A DNA stretch of 64,000 nucleotides from Succinatimonas sp. UBA7265 (GTDB lineage Bacteria > Pseudomonadota > Gammaproteobacteria > Enterobacterales > Succinivibrionaceae): positions 6,242 to 70,241 of the forward strand of contig DKSD01000068.1 of NCBI GenBank assembly GCA_002473165.1. The letters are read 5' to 3'. The position numbers and the translations under genes are program-made. Positions 16,437 to 24,267 of this stretch are shown one piece after another; positions within the stretch are counted from its first letter, which is position 1, and each line of letters begins with the position of its first letter. Under the pieces are notes generated by a model. It did not search any database and had not been told where the DNA came from. It saw nothing but the letters and a program-made list of their open reading frames with translations.

Positions 16437-17939
16437 TTAAACCATCATCTGGATAAGCTTGTTCTCATCCAGGTCTTTGCTGCGCGGCACTTCGCCGTTT
16501 AAAGCGCCGTCCTTCATGATGATGATGCGGTCACACATGCCGATGAGTTCCATGAGCTCCTCGGAAATCATGATGATCGACTTGCCGTCCTTGCGCATCT
16601 GGTCCATGAGCTGGTAGATGTCCTGCTTGACCTTAATGTCAATGCCGCGGGTCGGGGAATCAAGGACCACGATGTCAGAGCCCTTGCCGATCCAGCGCGC
16701 CAGCACCACTTTCTGCTTGTTGCCGCCTGAGAGTTCAGACACGAACTGATGCGTGCCCTGCATCTTCACGGACATTTCCTTGGCATAGCGCGCGGCAAAT
16801 GCCTTGATGCGCGCCCAGCTTAAGAATTTGGTCTTGCCCACGGTCAGCTTGTTCAGTGAAGGCAGCGCGATATTGTCACGGATGCTTTGGTTCATGACGA
16901 CGGACTCGTTGTCACGGTCTTTTGAGGTATAGGCGATCGAATGGCTGATGGCGGTCGGAATGTCATTGATGTGAGTGCCGTCTTCAAGCTCCACCTCGCC
17001 GGTGCGATCGTAGCTGGCGCCGAAAATCGCTTTGCCGATCTCGTGCATACCCGACTCCGACAGGCCGCCGAATCCCAGGATTTCGCCGCGGTGCAGATCG
17101 AAGCTCACATCGTGGATGATCCCCGGAACGCTGACGTGGCGCACTGAGAGCGTGACCTCCTCGGAAACCTTCTCGCCGTAATCGGCGCGATAGTAGTTGC
17201 CGGTCATCTCGCGGCCCACCATCAGTTTCTTGAGGTCATCCTCGTTAACGTCCTTGGCCTTGACGGTATCTATATATGTGCCGTCGCGCAACACCGTGAT
17301 GTTGTCTGATTTATCAAGCACCTCGGAGAGGTCATGGGAGATGAAGATCACCATGTTCCCCTCGCGGCGGATCCTGGCCATGTGCTTGTACAATTCCTCG
17401 CGGCCTTCCTGGGACAGCGCGGTGGTCGTTTCGTCGATCACCACGATGCGCGGCTTGAAATAAGTGGCCTTGACGATCTCAATGAGCTTGCGATCCTCAA
17501 AGTTGTAATCATCCACCAGGTGTTCGGCTTTGATGCGGTCAAAACCGTAGAGGCGCAGCAGCCTGTTGGCCTCGGCGTTCATGGCGCGGGTGTCGCGGTA
17601 GAACTTAAAGTGCATGAATTGCTCTTCGTGGCCGAGGAAGATGTTCTCGGCGACCGTGAGGCCCGAAAGCGTGCCCAGTTCCTGCACGATGATCGAAATG
17701 CCCTGGTTGTTGGCGTCGACCTGGTTCTTAGGATGGATTTCCTTGCCGTCCAGGATGAACTTGCCGCTCTCCATGGTATAGATGCCGGTAAGCATGTTGG
17801 TCAGCGTCGATTTGCCCGAGCCGTTTTCGCCGATCAGCGCATGAACAGTGCCCGGCTGAATGTCAAAGGAAACGTCTTTTAATGCCTTGGTAATGCCAAA
17901 GGTCTTGCTGATGTTCCTTACCTGTAAACCTTCACTCAT
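16437..17939 (-). CDS. ABC sugar transporter ATPase with two nucleotide-binding domains
   Basis: A 500-residue RbsA/MglA-type ATPase with two fused domains. Domain 1 (about 1-240) has an intact Walker A GENGSGKSTL and Walker B with IDETTTALS. Its signature motif is lost: where LSxGQ is expected it reads YNFEDRKLIEIV. Domain 2 (about 255-500) has a degenerate P-loop (FGGLSESGMHE), as is usual in this family, but an intact signature ELSGGNKQKVVLARW. One complete composite site (Walker A of domain 1 with the signature of domain 2) thus remains. Gaps of 12 and 15 bases separate it from the permease genes, so it is in the same operon. It energises import of a pentose or related sugar. Confidence 0.92.
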   Translation of the reverse strand: MSEGLQVRNISKTFGITKALKDVSFDIQPGTVHALIGENGSGKSTLTNMLTGIYTMESGKFILDGKEIHPKNQVDANNQGISIIVQELGTLSGLTVAENIFLGHEEQFMHFKFYRDTRAMNAEANRLLRLYGFDRIKAEHLVDDYNFEDRKLIEIVKATYFKPRIVVIDETTTALSQEGREELYKHMARIRREGNMVIFISHDLSEVLDKSDNITVLRDGTYIDTVKAKDVNEDDLKKLMVGREMTGNYYRADYGEKVSEEVTLSVRHVSVPGIIHDVSFDLHRGEILGFGGLSESGMHEIGKAIFGASYDRTGEVELEDGTHINDIPTAISHSIAYTSKDRDNESVVMNQSIRDNIALPSLNKLTVGKTKFLSWARIKAFAARYAKEMSVKMQGTHQFVSELSGGNKQKVVLARWIGKGSDIVVLDSPTRGIDIKVKQDIYQLMDQMRKDGKSIIMISEELMELIGMCDRIIIMKDGALNGEVPRSKDLDENKLIQMMV

Positions 17940-17951
17940 TTATTCACCCCG

Positions 17952-18902
17952 TTACTTGACGATTTCGCCCTTGGTCACCTTGGTGGTGAAGGTGATGATG
18001 ATTAACAGCGCCAGGCCGGAAATGAGGTCCTGAATGGCGGTAGGCGCACCTAAGGAGATGAACCCGAAGAAAATGATATTGACGATGAGCTCGCCCAAAA
18101 TAATGGCCTGCAGCGGAATGCCGTACTTCATGAACGCCAGGCCGAAGAAGCAGCCCATGGTCGGAATGAAGTTGCGGGAGAATGAAGCCATACCGGTCAC
18201 GGCGACCATTGAAGAGCCGTAGCTGATGGTCAGCACTGCCATCGCGCCAAAGAAAGCGCCTGACAGGATGAAGGCCAGCACCTTGTACTTGTCAACGTTG
18301 ATGCCCATGTTCTTGGCCACGAATTCGTTGGAGCCGATAGCATAGGTGTAAGTGCCGAACCTGGTGTAATTGAGGATCGCGTAGGCGATCACGAAAGTGA
18401 GGATTGCCAGCACCACGTCACCAGGCATGGAGCCGAAAGCGCGCAGATCCGAAGGGAGGGTCTGCTCAACGCCGCCGGCGATGTAGTTGGCGATCGACTC
18501 ATAGATAAGCGCCAGGCCCACGGTGACGATCATCGAAGGGATGCGCAGTTTGACATAGAAGAATCCGTTGCACAGGCCGACAATGGCGCCCATGCCGATT
18601 GAGCCGGCAAGCAGTCCGAAATATCCGAGATTGAACGTCGTGGCCAGCTGGCAGCCGACGATGGCTGACAGGATGATGTTAGCGCCGATCGAAAAATCGA
18701 AGAGGCCCATGTCCATCACGAAATAGAATCCGACGGCACCCACCGTGGTGATCAGACTTGCCTGAAAGTAGCTCAGGAGGTTAGACGGAGATCCGAAATT
18801 GTCAGGAGTAAGGATCTTAAAGATCGCCCAGGAGAGCACCACCAACGCGGTGAGCACTATGTAACCCTTGGCGGCTCCGGACAGGTTTTTAAATCCAGTC
18901 AT
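17952..18902 (-). CDS. ABC sugar transporter permease, first gene of the operon
   Basis: A 316-residue permease of the RbsC/AraH family (MGLFDFSIGANIILSAIVGC, GLCNGFFYVKLRIPSMIVTVG, NYTRFGTYTYAIGSNEFVAKNMG). It is clearly distinct from the other permease, so the channel is probably a heterodimer. The start at 18902 (MTGFKNLSG) is chosen: AAAGG is about 9-11 bases before the ATG and the frame upstream to 18998 is arginine/lysine-rich non-membrane sequence that does not look coding. It heads the operon permease-ATPase-permease-araA and faces the binding-protein gene across the 666-bp control region. Confidence 0.88.
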   Translation of the reverse strand: MTGFKNLSGAAKGYIVLTALVVLSWAIFKILTPDNFGSPSNLLSYFQASLITTVGAVGFYFVMDMGLFDFSIGANIILSAIVGCQLATTFNLGYFGLLAGSIGMGAIVGLCNGFFYVKLRIPSMIVTVGLALIYESIANYIAGGVEQTLPSDLRAFGSMPGDVVLAILTFVIAYAILNYTRFGTYTYAIGSNEFVAKNMGINVDKYKVLAFILSGAFFGAMAVLTISYGSSMVAVTGMASFSRNFIPTMGCFFGLAFMKYGIPLQAIILGELIVNIIFFGFISLGAPTAIQDLISGLALLIIITFTTKVTKGEIVK

Positions 18903-19092
18903 ACGCACATACCTTTTATGTTTGCATTTTCCGGCGTGCTTGCGCCGCCGGGTCCGGCCGATTGGCAGCCAGATCCGCACACTCTGGCTTGTCGGCATTT
19001 TTTATTTGTTTTCCAAAGAATTTATAAAACAGTGCGAGACAATCCTTCGAAAAGCTATTTTGGAGCATAGTCACGGAAAGCCGAAAAATCAT

Positions 19093-19104
19093 GCAACCGT
19101 TTAC
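19093..19104. promoter_or_regulatory. LacI/GalR-like operator candidate 1
   Basis: GCAACCGTTTAC fits the family pattern GnAAnCGnTTnC in all fixed positions. It is 191 bp upstream of the operon start on the minus strand, a distance suited to its promoter. Confidence 0.5.
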
Positions 19105-19302
19105 GATAATTTAATGTTCAGCACGTTTTTTCAAAAAAGAGCGTCAAATTTACGATGCCGATCACAATTTTTAGCGTTGCTTACATACCGAGACAAACGC
19201 CGTAAGTAAAAGACCGCCGCCCATCGCAATTTTGAAAAAATCTCCGAAATCCCCAGGCCTCATCGATGCTCCAGGCTTTCGCCCAAGCCGCCGGATTTAT
19301 CC

Positions 19303-19314
19303 GTAAACGTTGAT
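19303..19314. promoter_or_regulatory. LacI/GalR-like operator candidate 2 (weaker)
   Basis: GTAAACGTTGAT keeps the central ACGT and the left half (GTAA) but not the right half. Midway between the other two sites; could be an auxiliary site or chance. Confidence 0.3.
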
Positions 19315-19442
19315 AAAACAGCTTTAAACTGCAATAGCATGTCAGGGCTGAAACAAAACTGCAATGATATTTGTGTTTATTTATTAGATAATTAAATGAG
19401 ACATTGCGCTTTTTTCGAAAATTTATTGCTTATTTGTGATCT

Positions 19443-19458
19443 TTGCACACGTTTGCAA
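19443..19458. promoter_or_regulatory. LacI/GalR-like operator candidate 3, overlapping the binding-protein promoter
   Basis: TTGCACACGTTTGCAA has perfect TTGCA/TGCAA arms and a central CG, one mismatch from the GCAAACGTTTGC type palindrome of LacI-family repressors. It covers the likely -35 box of the binding-protein gene, so a repressor here would block transcription. Confidence 0.6.
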
Positions 19459-19568
19459 GAGAAAAGTAATTATTATCTCAATCAGAGGTTGTCCCAAGGC
19501 GTCTGTCTCCGCGCCCGCGGCACCTTAGATTCGAGAGAACATACAAACAACATAAACAGGAATTGCCC

Positions 19569-20711
19569 ATGAAGTTCGTATTTAAAAAACTTACATTCGC
19601 TTGCGCCTGCGCTGCTCTGACTGCAACACTCGCTTCGTTTTCCACCACTGCCAACGCCATTGAGAATAAAGACATCAAGATCGGCGTTTCCATTTGGTCG
19701 TCAACCGACGTTTTAGGTTCACAGTGCAAACGCATCCTCGACGAGGCCGCTAAGGCTCTCGGCGTACAGGTTCAGTATGTTGACCAGGGCCACATTTCAG
19801 AGAAAGTGACTGCCTCTGTTGAGCAGCTCGCCGCTGCCGGCTGCCAGGGCGTCATCATCTGCAACTCTTCAGACACTGAGATGACTTCGGCCATCAAGAC
19901 CGCTAACGAGAACGAGATTTACCTGACTCAGTTCTTCCGCATCATTTCCAAGGATGCCTCCCCTGCCATTTACAAGATGGCCACCGAGTCCCCTTACTAC
20001 ATCGGCGCTGTCCACGAAAACGAGCCTGAGAACGGCGAGAAGCTGGTGCAGATCCTGATCGACAAAGGCTGCCGCAACATCGGCCTGATCGGCTGGGAGC
20101 AGGGCGATGCCACCTGGCTGGGCAGATGGACCGGTTACAAAGCCGGCGTTGAGAAGTGGAACAAAGCCCACCCGGATGACAAAGTCAACCTGACTGAGCC
20201 GCAGTACGCAGGAACCTCTTCAGAAGGCGGTTCAAAGGCTGCTGAAGCCCTGATGGCTGCCAATCCTAAACTGGACGCTCTGATCCCTGCCGGCGGCGGC
20301 GGTGATCCTCTGCAGGGCGCCATCGCAGCTGTTGAGAGAGCTGGCAAGACCGGCAAGATCCACATTGTTTCCACCGACTTCCTCCCTGATCTCGGCGAGA
20401 GACTGGAGAACGGCTCCATGGCCGGTGAGTCCGGCGGCCACTACTGTGATCCGCTGTTCGCCTTCATGATGACCTATAACGCCATCAAGGGCAATTACAA
20501 GGACTTCGAGGGCAAGTTCGAGGACTTCAAGTTCCCGTACCTGTATGTCTCCTCTGCTGATGACTACAAGGGCTACGACCAGTACTTCGTCAAGCAGCTG
20601 CCTTACACCGACGATGAACTCGTGAACATGTCCAAGCTCGACCTCAAAGGCCTGCAGGACGCTGCCTCCAAGCTCTCAATCGAAGATGCTGAGGCTCGTG
20701 CCGGCAACTAA
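19569..20711 (+). CDS. Periplasmic sugar-binding protein of the ABC importer
   Basis: A 380-residue type I periplasmic binding protein. It begins with a signal peptide (MKFVFKK, a hydrophobic core, then STTANA before IENKDIKIG) and then the usual Peripla_BP_4 pattern: IKIGVSIWSSTDVLGSQ, AAGCQGVIICNSSDTEM, NIGLIGWEQGDATW, DALIPAGGGGDPLQGAIAAVE. It captures a sugar for the facing importer. The ATG at 19569 with AGGA is preferred over a TTG at 19563. It has its own terminator. Separate transcription from the permease/ATPase operon is common, since more binding protein than channel is needed. Codons here are strongly biased towards abundant tRNAs, consistent with high expression. Sugar identity (arabinose?) is inferred from araA only. 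Confidence 0.9.
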   Translation: MKFVFKKLTFACACAALTATLASFSTTANAIENKDIKIGVSIWSSTDVLGSQCKRILDEAAKALGVQVQYVDQGHISEKVTASVEQLAAAGCQGVIICNSSDTEMTSAIKTANENEIYLTQFFRIISKDASPAIYKMATESPYYIGAVHENEPENGEKLVQILIDKGCRNIGLIGWEQGDATWLGRWTGYKAGVEKWNKAHPDDKVNLTEPQYAGTSSEGGSKAAEALMAANPKLDALIPAGGGGDPLQGAIAAVERAGKTGKIHIVSTDFLPDLGERLENGSMAGESGGHYCDPLFAFMMTYNAIKGNYKDFEGKFEDFKFPYLYVSSADDYKGYDQYFVKQLPYTDDELVNMSKLDLKGLQDAASKLSIEDAEARAGN

Positions 20712-20730
20712 CCTGCCAGCCTGAATAAGA

Positions 20731-20758
20731 ACCCGGCCGTTGCGGCCGGGTTTTTTTT
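20731..20758 (+). terminator. Intrinsic terminator of the binding-protein gene
   Basis: ACCCGGCC (20731-20738), five-base loop, GGCCGGGT (20744-20751), then a run of eight T. Strong rho-independent terminator. Confidence 0.93.
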
Positions 20759-20901
20759 CTCTGTGCCCTCTACGAAGCCCCCCCCCGCAGCTCCCGCCCT
20801 GAAATAAAATGTCAGAAAGATTTCAGCCGTCCGCTTAAAATACCGATAAGAAAAGACGCCTGTCTGCTTTGGCCCCCTCTCAAACCAGGAGCTCCATACC
20901 C

Positions 20902-21963
20902 ATGCCCATGATCGATGAACTGCGCGACGTCACCATTCTGGTAATCGATGACGACAAATTCACTCAAAAAGTAGTGGGAAAGATCCTGTTAAACGGCCTG
21001 TCAAGCGGTTCTTCAATTCTCTCGGCTTTATCCGGACAGGAAGGGCTCGACATCATCGGCAACCGTCAGGTGGATCTCGTGCTGCTGGACATGGTGATGC
21101 CGGGAATAGACGGCATGGAAACACTGCGCCGGATCCGTGCCATGGACGGGTATAAAGACACTCCGGTGATCATGATGTCGGGCACGATGTCATCCGAACT
21201 TGAAGCAGACGCCTTCCGTAACGGCTGCACGGATTTTATTCACAAGCCTTTCACCTCTGAGGTGATCTCCCTGAGGATCCAGCGTCAGTTGCGCCTTGCC
21301 TATTTAAACGACAATTTAAACGAGGAAGTCGAAAAACAGACAAACCTGGCGCGGGAAAGACAGAAATCCAACATCAAGCTGTTTAACGAAACCGTGCTGG
21401 CGCTCGCGTACACCATCGATGCCAAAGACGCCTACACTCGCGGCCACTCCGTGCGCGTCGCCGATTACTCGCGCACACTCTCAAGGCTGGCAGGCGACAG
21501 CAAAGAAGAACAGACCCAGGTCTATTACAGCGGCCTGCTCCATGACATTGGCAAGATCGGCATCCCGCTGAGCGTCATCAACAAACAGAGCAAACTCTCG
21601 GATGAAGAATTTGAAATGGTCAAGGAGCACCCGCTGATCGGCTCCAAGATCCTTTCATATATTACTGAATTCCCGCAACTGAGCGTCGGCGCCCACTACC
21701 ATCACGAACGCTATGACGGTAAAGGCTACCCTGAAGGGCTTAAAGGCGAGGAAATCCCGCGCCTGGCGAGGATTATCTGCGTGGCCGACGCCTACGACTC
21801 CATGACCTCAAAACGCAGCTACCGCGATGTTCTGCCTCAGGAAGTGGTTCGCAAACAAATGTTTGAAGGAAGCGGCACCCAGTTCGATCCGTTTTTCTGC
21901 TCGCTGATGCTCAAGATGATCGACATGGACAAAAACTACCAGCTGCGGCAGTTCGACGACTGA
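20902..21963 (+). CDS. Response regulator with HD-GYP cyclic-di-GMP phosphodiesterase domain
   Basis: A 353-residue protein of the RpfG type. An N-terminal receiver domain (about residues 10-125) has the acidic pocket IDDDK, the phospho-acceptor Asp in LLDMVMPGIDG and the lysine in HKPF. A short helical linker (LNEEVEKQTNLARERQ) joins it to the HD-GYP domain with HDIGKIGIP and the GYP triplet in HHERYDGKGYPEGLKGEEIP. In the family this domain hydrolyses c-di-GMP (to pGpG or GMP) and so promotes motile over sessile life. No sensor kinase is adjacent, so the partner is unknown. ATG at 20902 (MPMIDEL) after GGAG is used; a TTG at 20869 is upstream. A run of nine C lies about 115 bp upstream. Confidence 0.92.
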   Translation: MPMIDELRDVTILVIDDDKFTQKVVGKILLNGLSSGSSILSALSGQEGLDIIGNRQVDLVLLDMVMPGIDGMETLRRIRAMDGYKDTPVIMMSGTMSSELEADAFRNGCTDFIHKPFTSEVISLRIQRQLRLAYLNDNLNEEVEKQTNLARERQKSNIKLFNETVLALAYTIDAKDAYTRGHSVRVADYSRTLSRLAGDSKEEQTQVYYSGLLHDIGKIGIPLSVINKQSKLSDEEFEMVKEHPLIGSKILSYITEFPQLSVGAHYHHERYDGKGYPEGLKGEEIPRLARIICVADAYDSMTSKRSYRDVLPQEVVRKQMFEGSGTQFDPFFCSLMLKMIDMDKNYQLRQFDD

Positions 21964-21966
21964 GGT

Positions 21967-21988
21967 TGAGGCCGCAGCTGCGGCCTCA
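21967..21988. repeat. GC-rich palindrome between the HD-GYP gene and gpsA
   Basis: TGAGGCCGCAGCTGCGGCCTCA is a perfect 22-bp palindrome in the 37-bp convergent gap. It has no T-run on either side, so it is not a classical terminator, though it may end both transcripts in other ways. Confidence 0.5.
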
Positions 21989-22000
21989 GCAGCAGAGACG

Positions 22001-23002
22001 CTATTCAGCTTTTAACGCGCGGCCTAACAGCGACATCGCCGCCGCCTTGCCGTCTTTCCCGTTAAAAATCACTTCATAAAGTTCAGAGCAGATCGGCATC
22101 TGCACGCCGCGATCGCCTGAGAGTTTTTTGAGCACCCGGGTCATCTGGTAGCCCTCTACGACCTGGCCGATCCGTTTTAGCGCCTCGCCGGCCTCCACGC
22201 CCTGCCCCAGCATCACACCAAAGCGACGATTGCGCGACTGGTTGTCCGTGCAGGTCAGGATCAGATCTCCAAGCCCTGACAGCCCCATAAAAGAACGCTC
22301 GGAGGCGCCGGCGGCCAGCCCGAACCTGACCATCTCCGCAAGCCCCCTGGTGATCAGGGCCGTGCGCGCGTTTGCACCGTAACCCAGCCCGTCAGACATG
22401 CCCGCGGCGATGGCAATGACATTCTTGATGGCGCCGCCCAATTGCAGTCCGATCAGATCGGAGCCTTCATACAGACGGAAGGTGCTGTTGTGCATGCGCT
22501 CGCACATTTCTGAGGCGAAACTTTGCGGATCGCCGGCTACGGAAATGGCGGTGGGCATGCCGGATGCCAGTTCGCGCGCGAACGTTGGGCCGGAGAGCAC
22601 CGCCAGCGGCACGGGGTAAGGCAGTTCCTGCCTTGCGACCTCGCTCAAAAGCCGTCCGTCGGGATTAAGGCCTTTAGTGGCCCAGGCAAAGCGCTGCTCA
22701 GGAGCGATTAAACGGGCGATCTCAGTGGTTACCTGCGCGAAGACCACGCTGGGCACCACGACGAGCAGATCCCGGGATGCCTTTACGGCACAGGAAAGAT
22801 CAGAGGTGACTGTAAGGCTTGAAGGGAAAGCAAGCCCCGGAAGGTATTGCGCGTTCTCGCGCGCCTTTTCCATTTTCGCCGCCTTGTCAGGGCGGTGATC
22901 CCACAGCAGGACGTTCAGCCCTTTGGAAGCGGCGACGATCGCCAGCGCGGTGCCGTACGAGCCGGCACCAATCACGCTGAGATCACTTTTAAAGTCCGGC
23001 AT
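22001..23002 (-). CDS. gpsA: Glycerol-3-phosphate dehydrogenase [NAD(P)+]
   Basis: A 333-residue enzyme that reduces dihydroxyacetone phosphate to sn-glycerol 3-phosphate for phospholipid synthesis. The Rossmann motif VIGAGSYGTALA begins at residue 10, followed by YLPGLAFPSSL, KGLNPDGRLLSEV, LSGPTFARELASGMPTA and the catalytic Lys in GGAIKNVIAIAAGMSDGLG. Length and layout are as in E. coli. It starts 7 bases after the secB stop, the conserved yibN-(grxC)-secB-gpsA operon on the minus strand; cysE, which follows in E. coli, is absent here. Confidence 0.95.
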   Translation of the reverse strand: MPDFKSDLSVIGAGSYGTALAIVAASKGLNVLLWDHRPDKAAKMEKARENAQYLPGLAFPSSLTVTSDLSCAVKASRDLLVVVPSVVFAQVTTEIARLIAPEQRFAWATKGLNPDGRLLSEVARQELPYPVPLAVLSGPTFARELASGMPTAISVAGDPQSFASEMCERMHNSTFRLYEGSDLIGLQLGGAIKNVIAIAAGMSDGLGYGANARTALITRGLAEMVRFGLAAGASERSFMGLSGLGDLILTCTDNQSRNRRFGVMLGQGVEAGEALKRIGQVVEGYQMTRVLKKLSGDRGVQMPICSELYEVIFNGKDGKAAAMSLLGRALKAE

Positions 23003-23009
23003 AGCCTGA

Positions 23010-23549
23010 TCAGGCCTTGGCGGTTTCGTCCTTGGCGTCTTTGCCGGCTTCTGCCTTGGCTTTGGCGGCCGCCTGCGCGGCTTCCTCCTGACGGGCTCTG
23101 TACAGCGCCTCGAAGTTGAGCGGACGCAGGTTCAGAGCCGGGAAAGTCGCACGGGTCACCAGCGAGGAGACATGCTCGCGGGCATAAGGGAACAGGATGT
23201 TCGGAGCCACGGCGCCGAGCAGGTAGTGGGCGGCATCGTCAGAAACATTCTTCACCAGGAAGATACCGGCCTGGTGCACTTCGACGATAAAGGCGACCTG
23301 TTCTCCGACCTTGCAGGTTACAGTCACCCTCAGATCGATCTCATACTGATCCTTGCCCAGGTTCTTAGGCTTGGCATCGAATTCGACAGAGATCTGCGGC
23401 TTCCAGGGCACCGTGAAGATTTCCGGGGTGTTCGGGGTCTCCAGGGAGCAGTCCTTGGCATAAATCCTTACGACCTCGAAGTCAGGCTGGTTCTGATCGG
23501 CGGGTTTCTGATCAGCGTTAGCCGCATTGGTGTTAGCGTTATCTGCCAT
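23010..23549 (-). CDS. secB: Protein-export chaperone SecB with long Ala/Lys tail
   Basis: A tetrameric cytosolic chaperone that keeps preproteins unfolded and hands them to SecA. The core from about residue 22 matches SecB (QPDFEVVRIYAKDCSLETPNTPEIF, and ILFPYAREHVSSLVTRATFPALNLRPLNFEALY). At 179 residues it is longer than E. coli SecB (155): a polar Asn/Asp-rich N-terminus and an Ala/Lys/Glu-rich tail (AAQAAAKAKAEAGKDAKDETA) are extra. Grx3 gene grxC, normally between yibN and secB, is missing. Operon with yibN and gpsA. Confidence 0.94.
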   Translation of the reverse strand: MADNANTNAANADQKPADQNQPDFEVVRIYAKDCSLETPNTPEIFTVPWKPQISVEFDAKPKNLGKDQYEIDLRVTVTCKVGEQVAFIVEVHQAGIFLVKNVSDDAAHYLLGAVAPNILFPYAREHVSSLVTRATFPALNLRPLNFEALYRARQEEAAQAAAKAKAEAGKDAKDETAKA

Positions 23550-23573
23550 TTTTATGTCCTTACGTTCAAAAAA

Positions 23574-24038
23574 TCAGTCTTTAAGGGAAAGGGGTAAGTT
23601 GTCGTTCTGCCACGAGGCGATCCCCCCGTCGAGCGAAACGACTTTGGTGAATCCGGCTTTTCTCAGGTAACGGGCGCTGTTAAAGGTGTCCGTGTCATAT
23701 TTGTCGCGGCCGACCACGATGAGAGGGCGGTCTTTGTCAGAACCCAGGCGCTGGAACCGGCCGGCGCGAATGTCGGCTGCCGTGACGTTCTGGGAGCCGG
23801 CGATATGCCCGCCTGAAAAGGCCTGCGCTTTGCGGACGTCTACAAACAGGCCGTTCTCGTGGTTTACGATAAAAGTCGATTTGGCGGCAGAAATCTTTTT
23901 GATGCCTGCGGTGACAATGCGGACCTGGATATAAATGAGACCGACAAAGCAGGCGACCCACACAGAGCACATCAGGAAATGACGGCTGAAGAAAGCAGAG
24001 TACTCGGCCAGATTAGCGGCTGAAAAGAATTCTCCCAA
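23574..24038 (-). CDS. yibN: Membrane-anchored rhodanese-like protein YibN lacking the catalytic cysteine
   Basis: A ~154-residue protein: an N-terminal membrane anchor (about residues 22-40, FLMCSVWVACFVGLIYIQV) and a rhodanese domain with VDVRKAQAFSGGHIAGSQN and LDGGIASWQNDNLPL. The active-site loop that normally carries the sulfur-accepting Cys reads VVGRDKYDTDTFNSARYL, without cysteine, so it is probably not a sulfurtransferase. The position at the head of a secB-gpsA operon, divergent from gpmI, is exactly that of E. coli yibN. TTG at 24038 is favoured because AGAGG lies six bases before it; a GTG at 24056 is also in frame and without a good ribosome site. Confidence 0.85.
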   Translation of the reverse strand: MGEFFSAANLAEYSAFFSRHFLMCSVWVACFVGLIYIQVRIVTAGIKKISAAKSTFIVNHENGLFVDVRKAQAFSGGHIAGSQNVTAADIRAGRFQRLGSDKDRPLIVVGRDKYDTDTFNSARYLRKAGFTKVVSLDGGIASWQNDNLPLSLKD

Positions 24039-24198
24039 AGCACACCTCTGAAACACACATAATTCTAAAATCGCACAATTCTATCATACAGGCCTGATAC
24101 ATCGTGAGAAAGGGGCGCAAATCTGTGCGCTTCCCCATGATAAGATCAAGTTGTCTATAGCTAACTTAGCGGCCGGCGCATGCCCGCAGCTCAATTTC

Positions 24199-24230
24199 TT
24201 GCCTGTGGGCGCGGCAAAGACTGCTAAAAT
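24199..24230 (+). promoter_or_regulatory. Candidate gpmI promoter
   Basis: Extended -10 TGCTAAAAT (24222-24230), with TTGCCT 20 bases upstream (24199-24204), 37 bases before the gpmI ATG, in the 229-bp divergent gap to yibN. The rest of the gap shows no other clear element. Confidence 0.45.
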
Positions 24231-24267
24231 ATCCGCAGAATTCAGTTCAGCCAGAGACCATAAATAA

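Larger units (their letters stand above)
18903..19568. promoter_or_regulatory. Divergent control region of the sugar operon and binding-protein gene
   Basis: No gene is supported here. The stretch is AT-rich and holds three operator candidates (listed separately), a likely promoter for the binding protein (TTGCAC at 19443-19448, 18 bases, TAATTA at 19467-19472) overlapping the strongest operator, a TGTGATCT half-site just before it that could be a CRP half, and a TATAAA-like box near the operon start side. The leader of the binding protein is ~90 bases. Confidence 0.6.

Noticed and set aside
18868..19209. 113-codon open frame in the control region of the sugar locus
   Set aside because: Overlaps the permease start, AT-rich, no ribosome site, covers the operator candidate.
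20836..20860. Sigma-28 promoter before the HD-GYP gene
   Set aside because: An ACCGATAA box is present, but the -35 half (TAAAG) is absent at the right distance.
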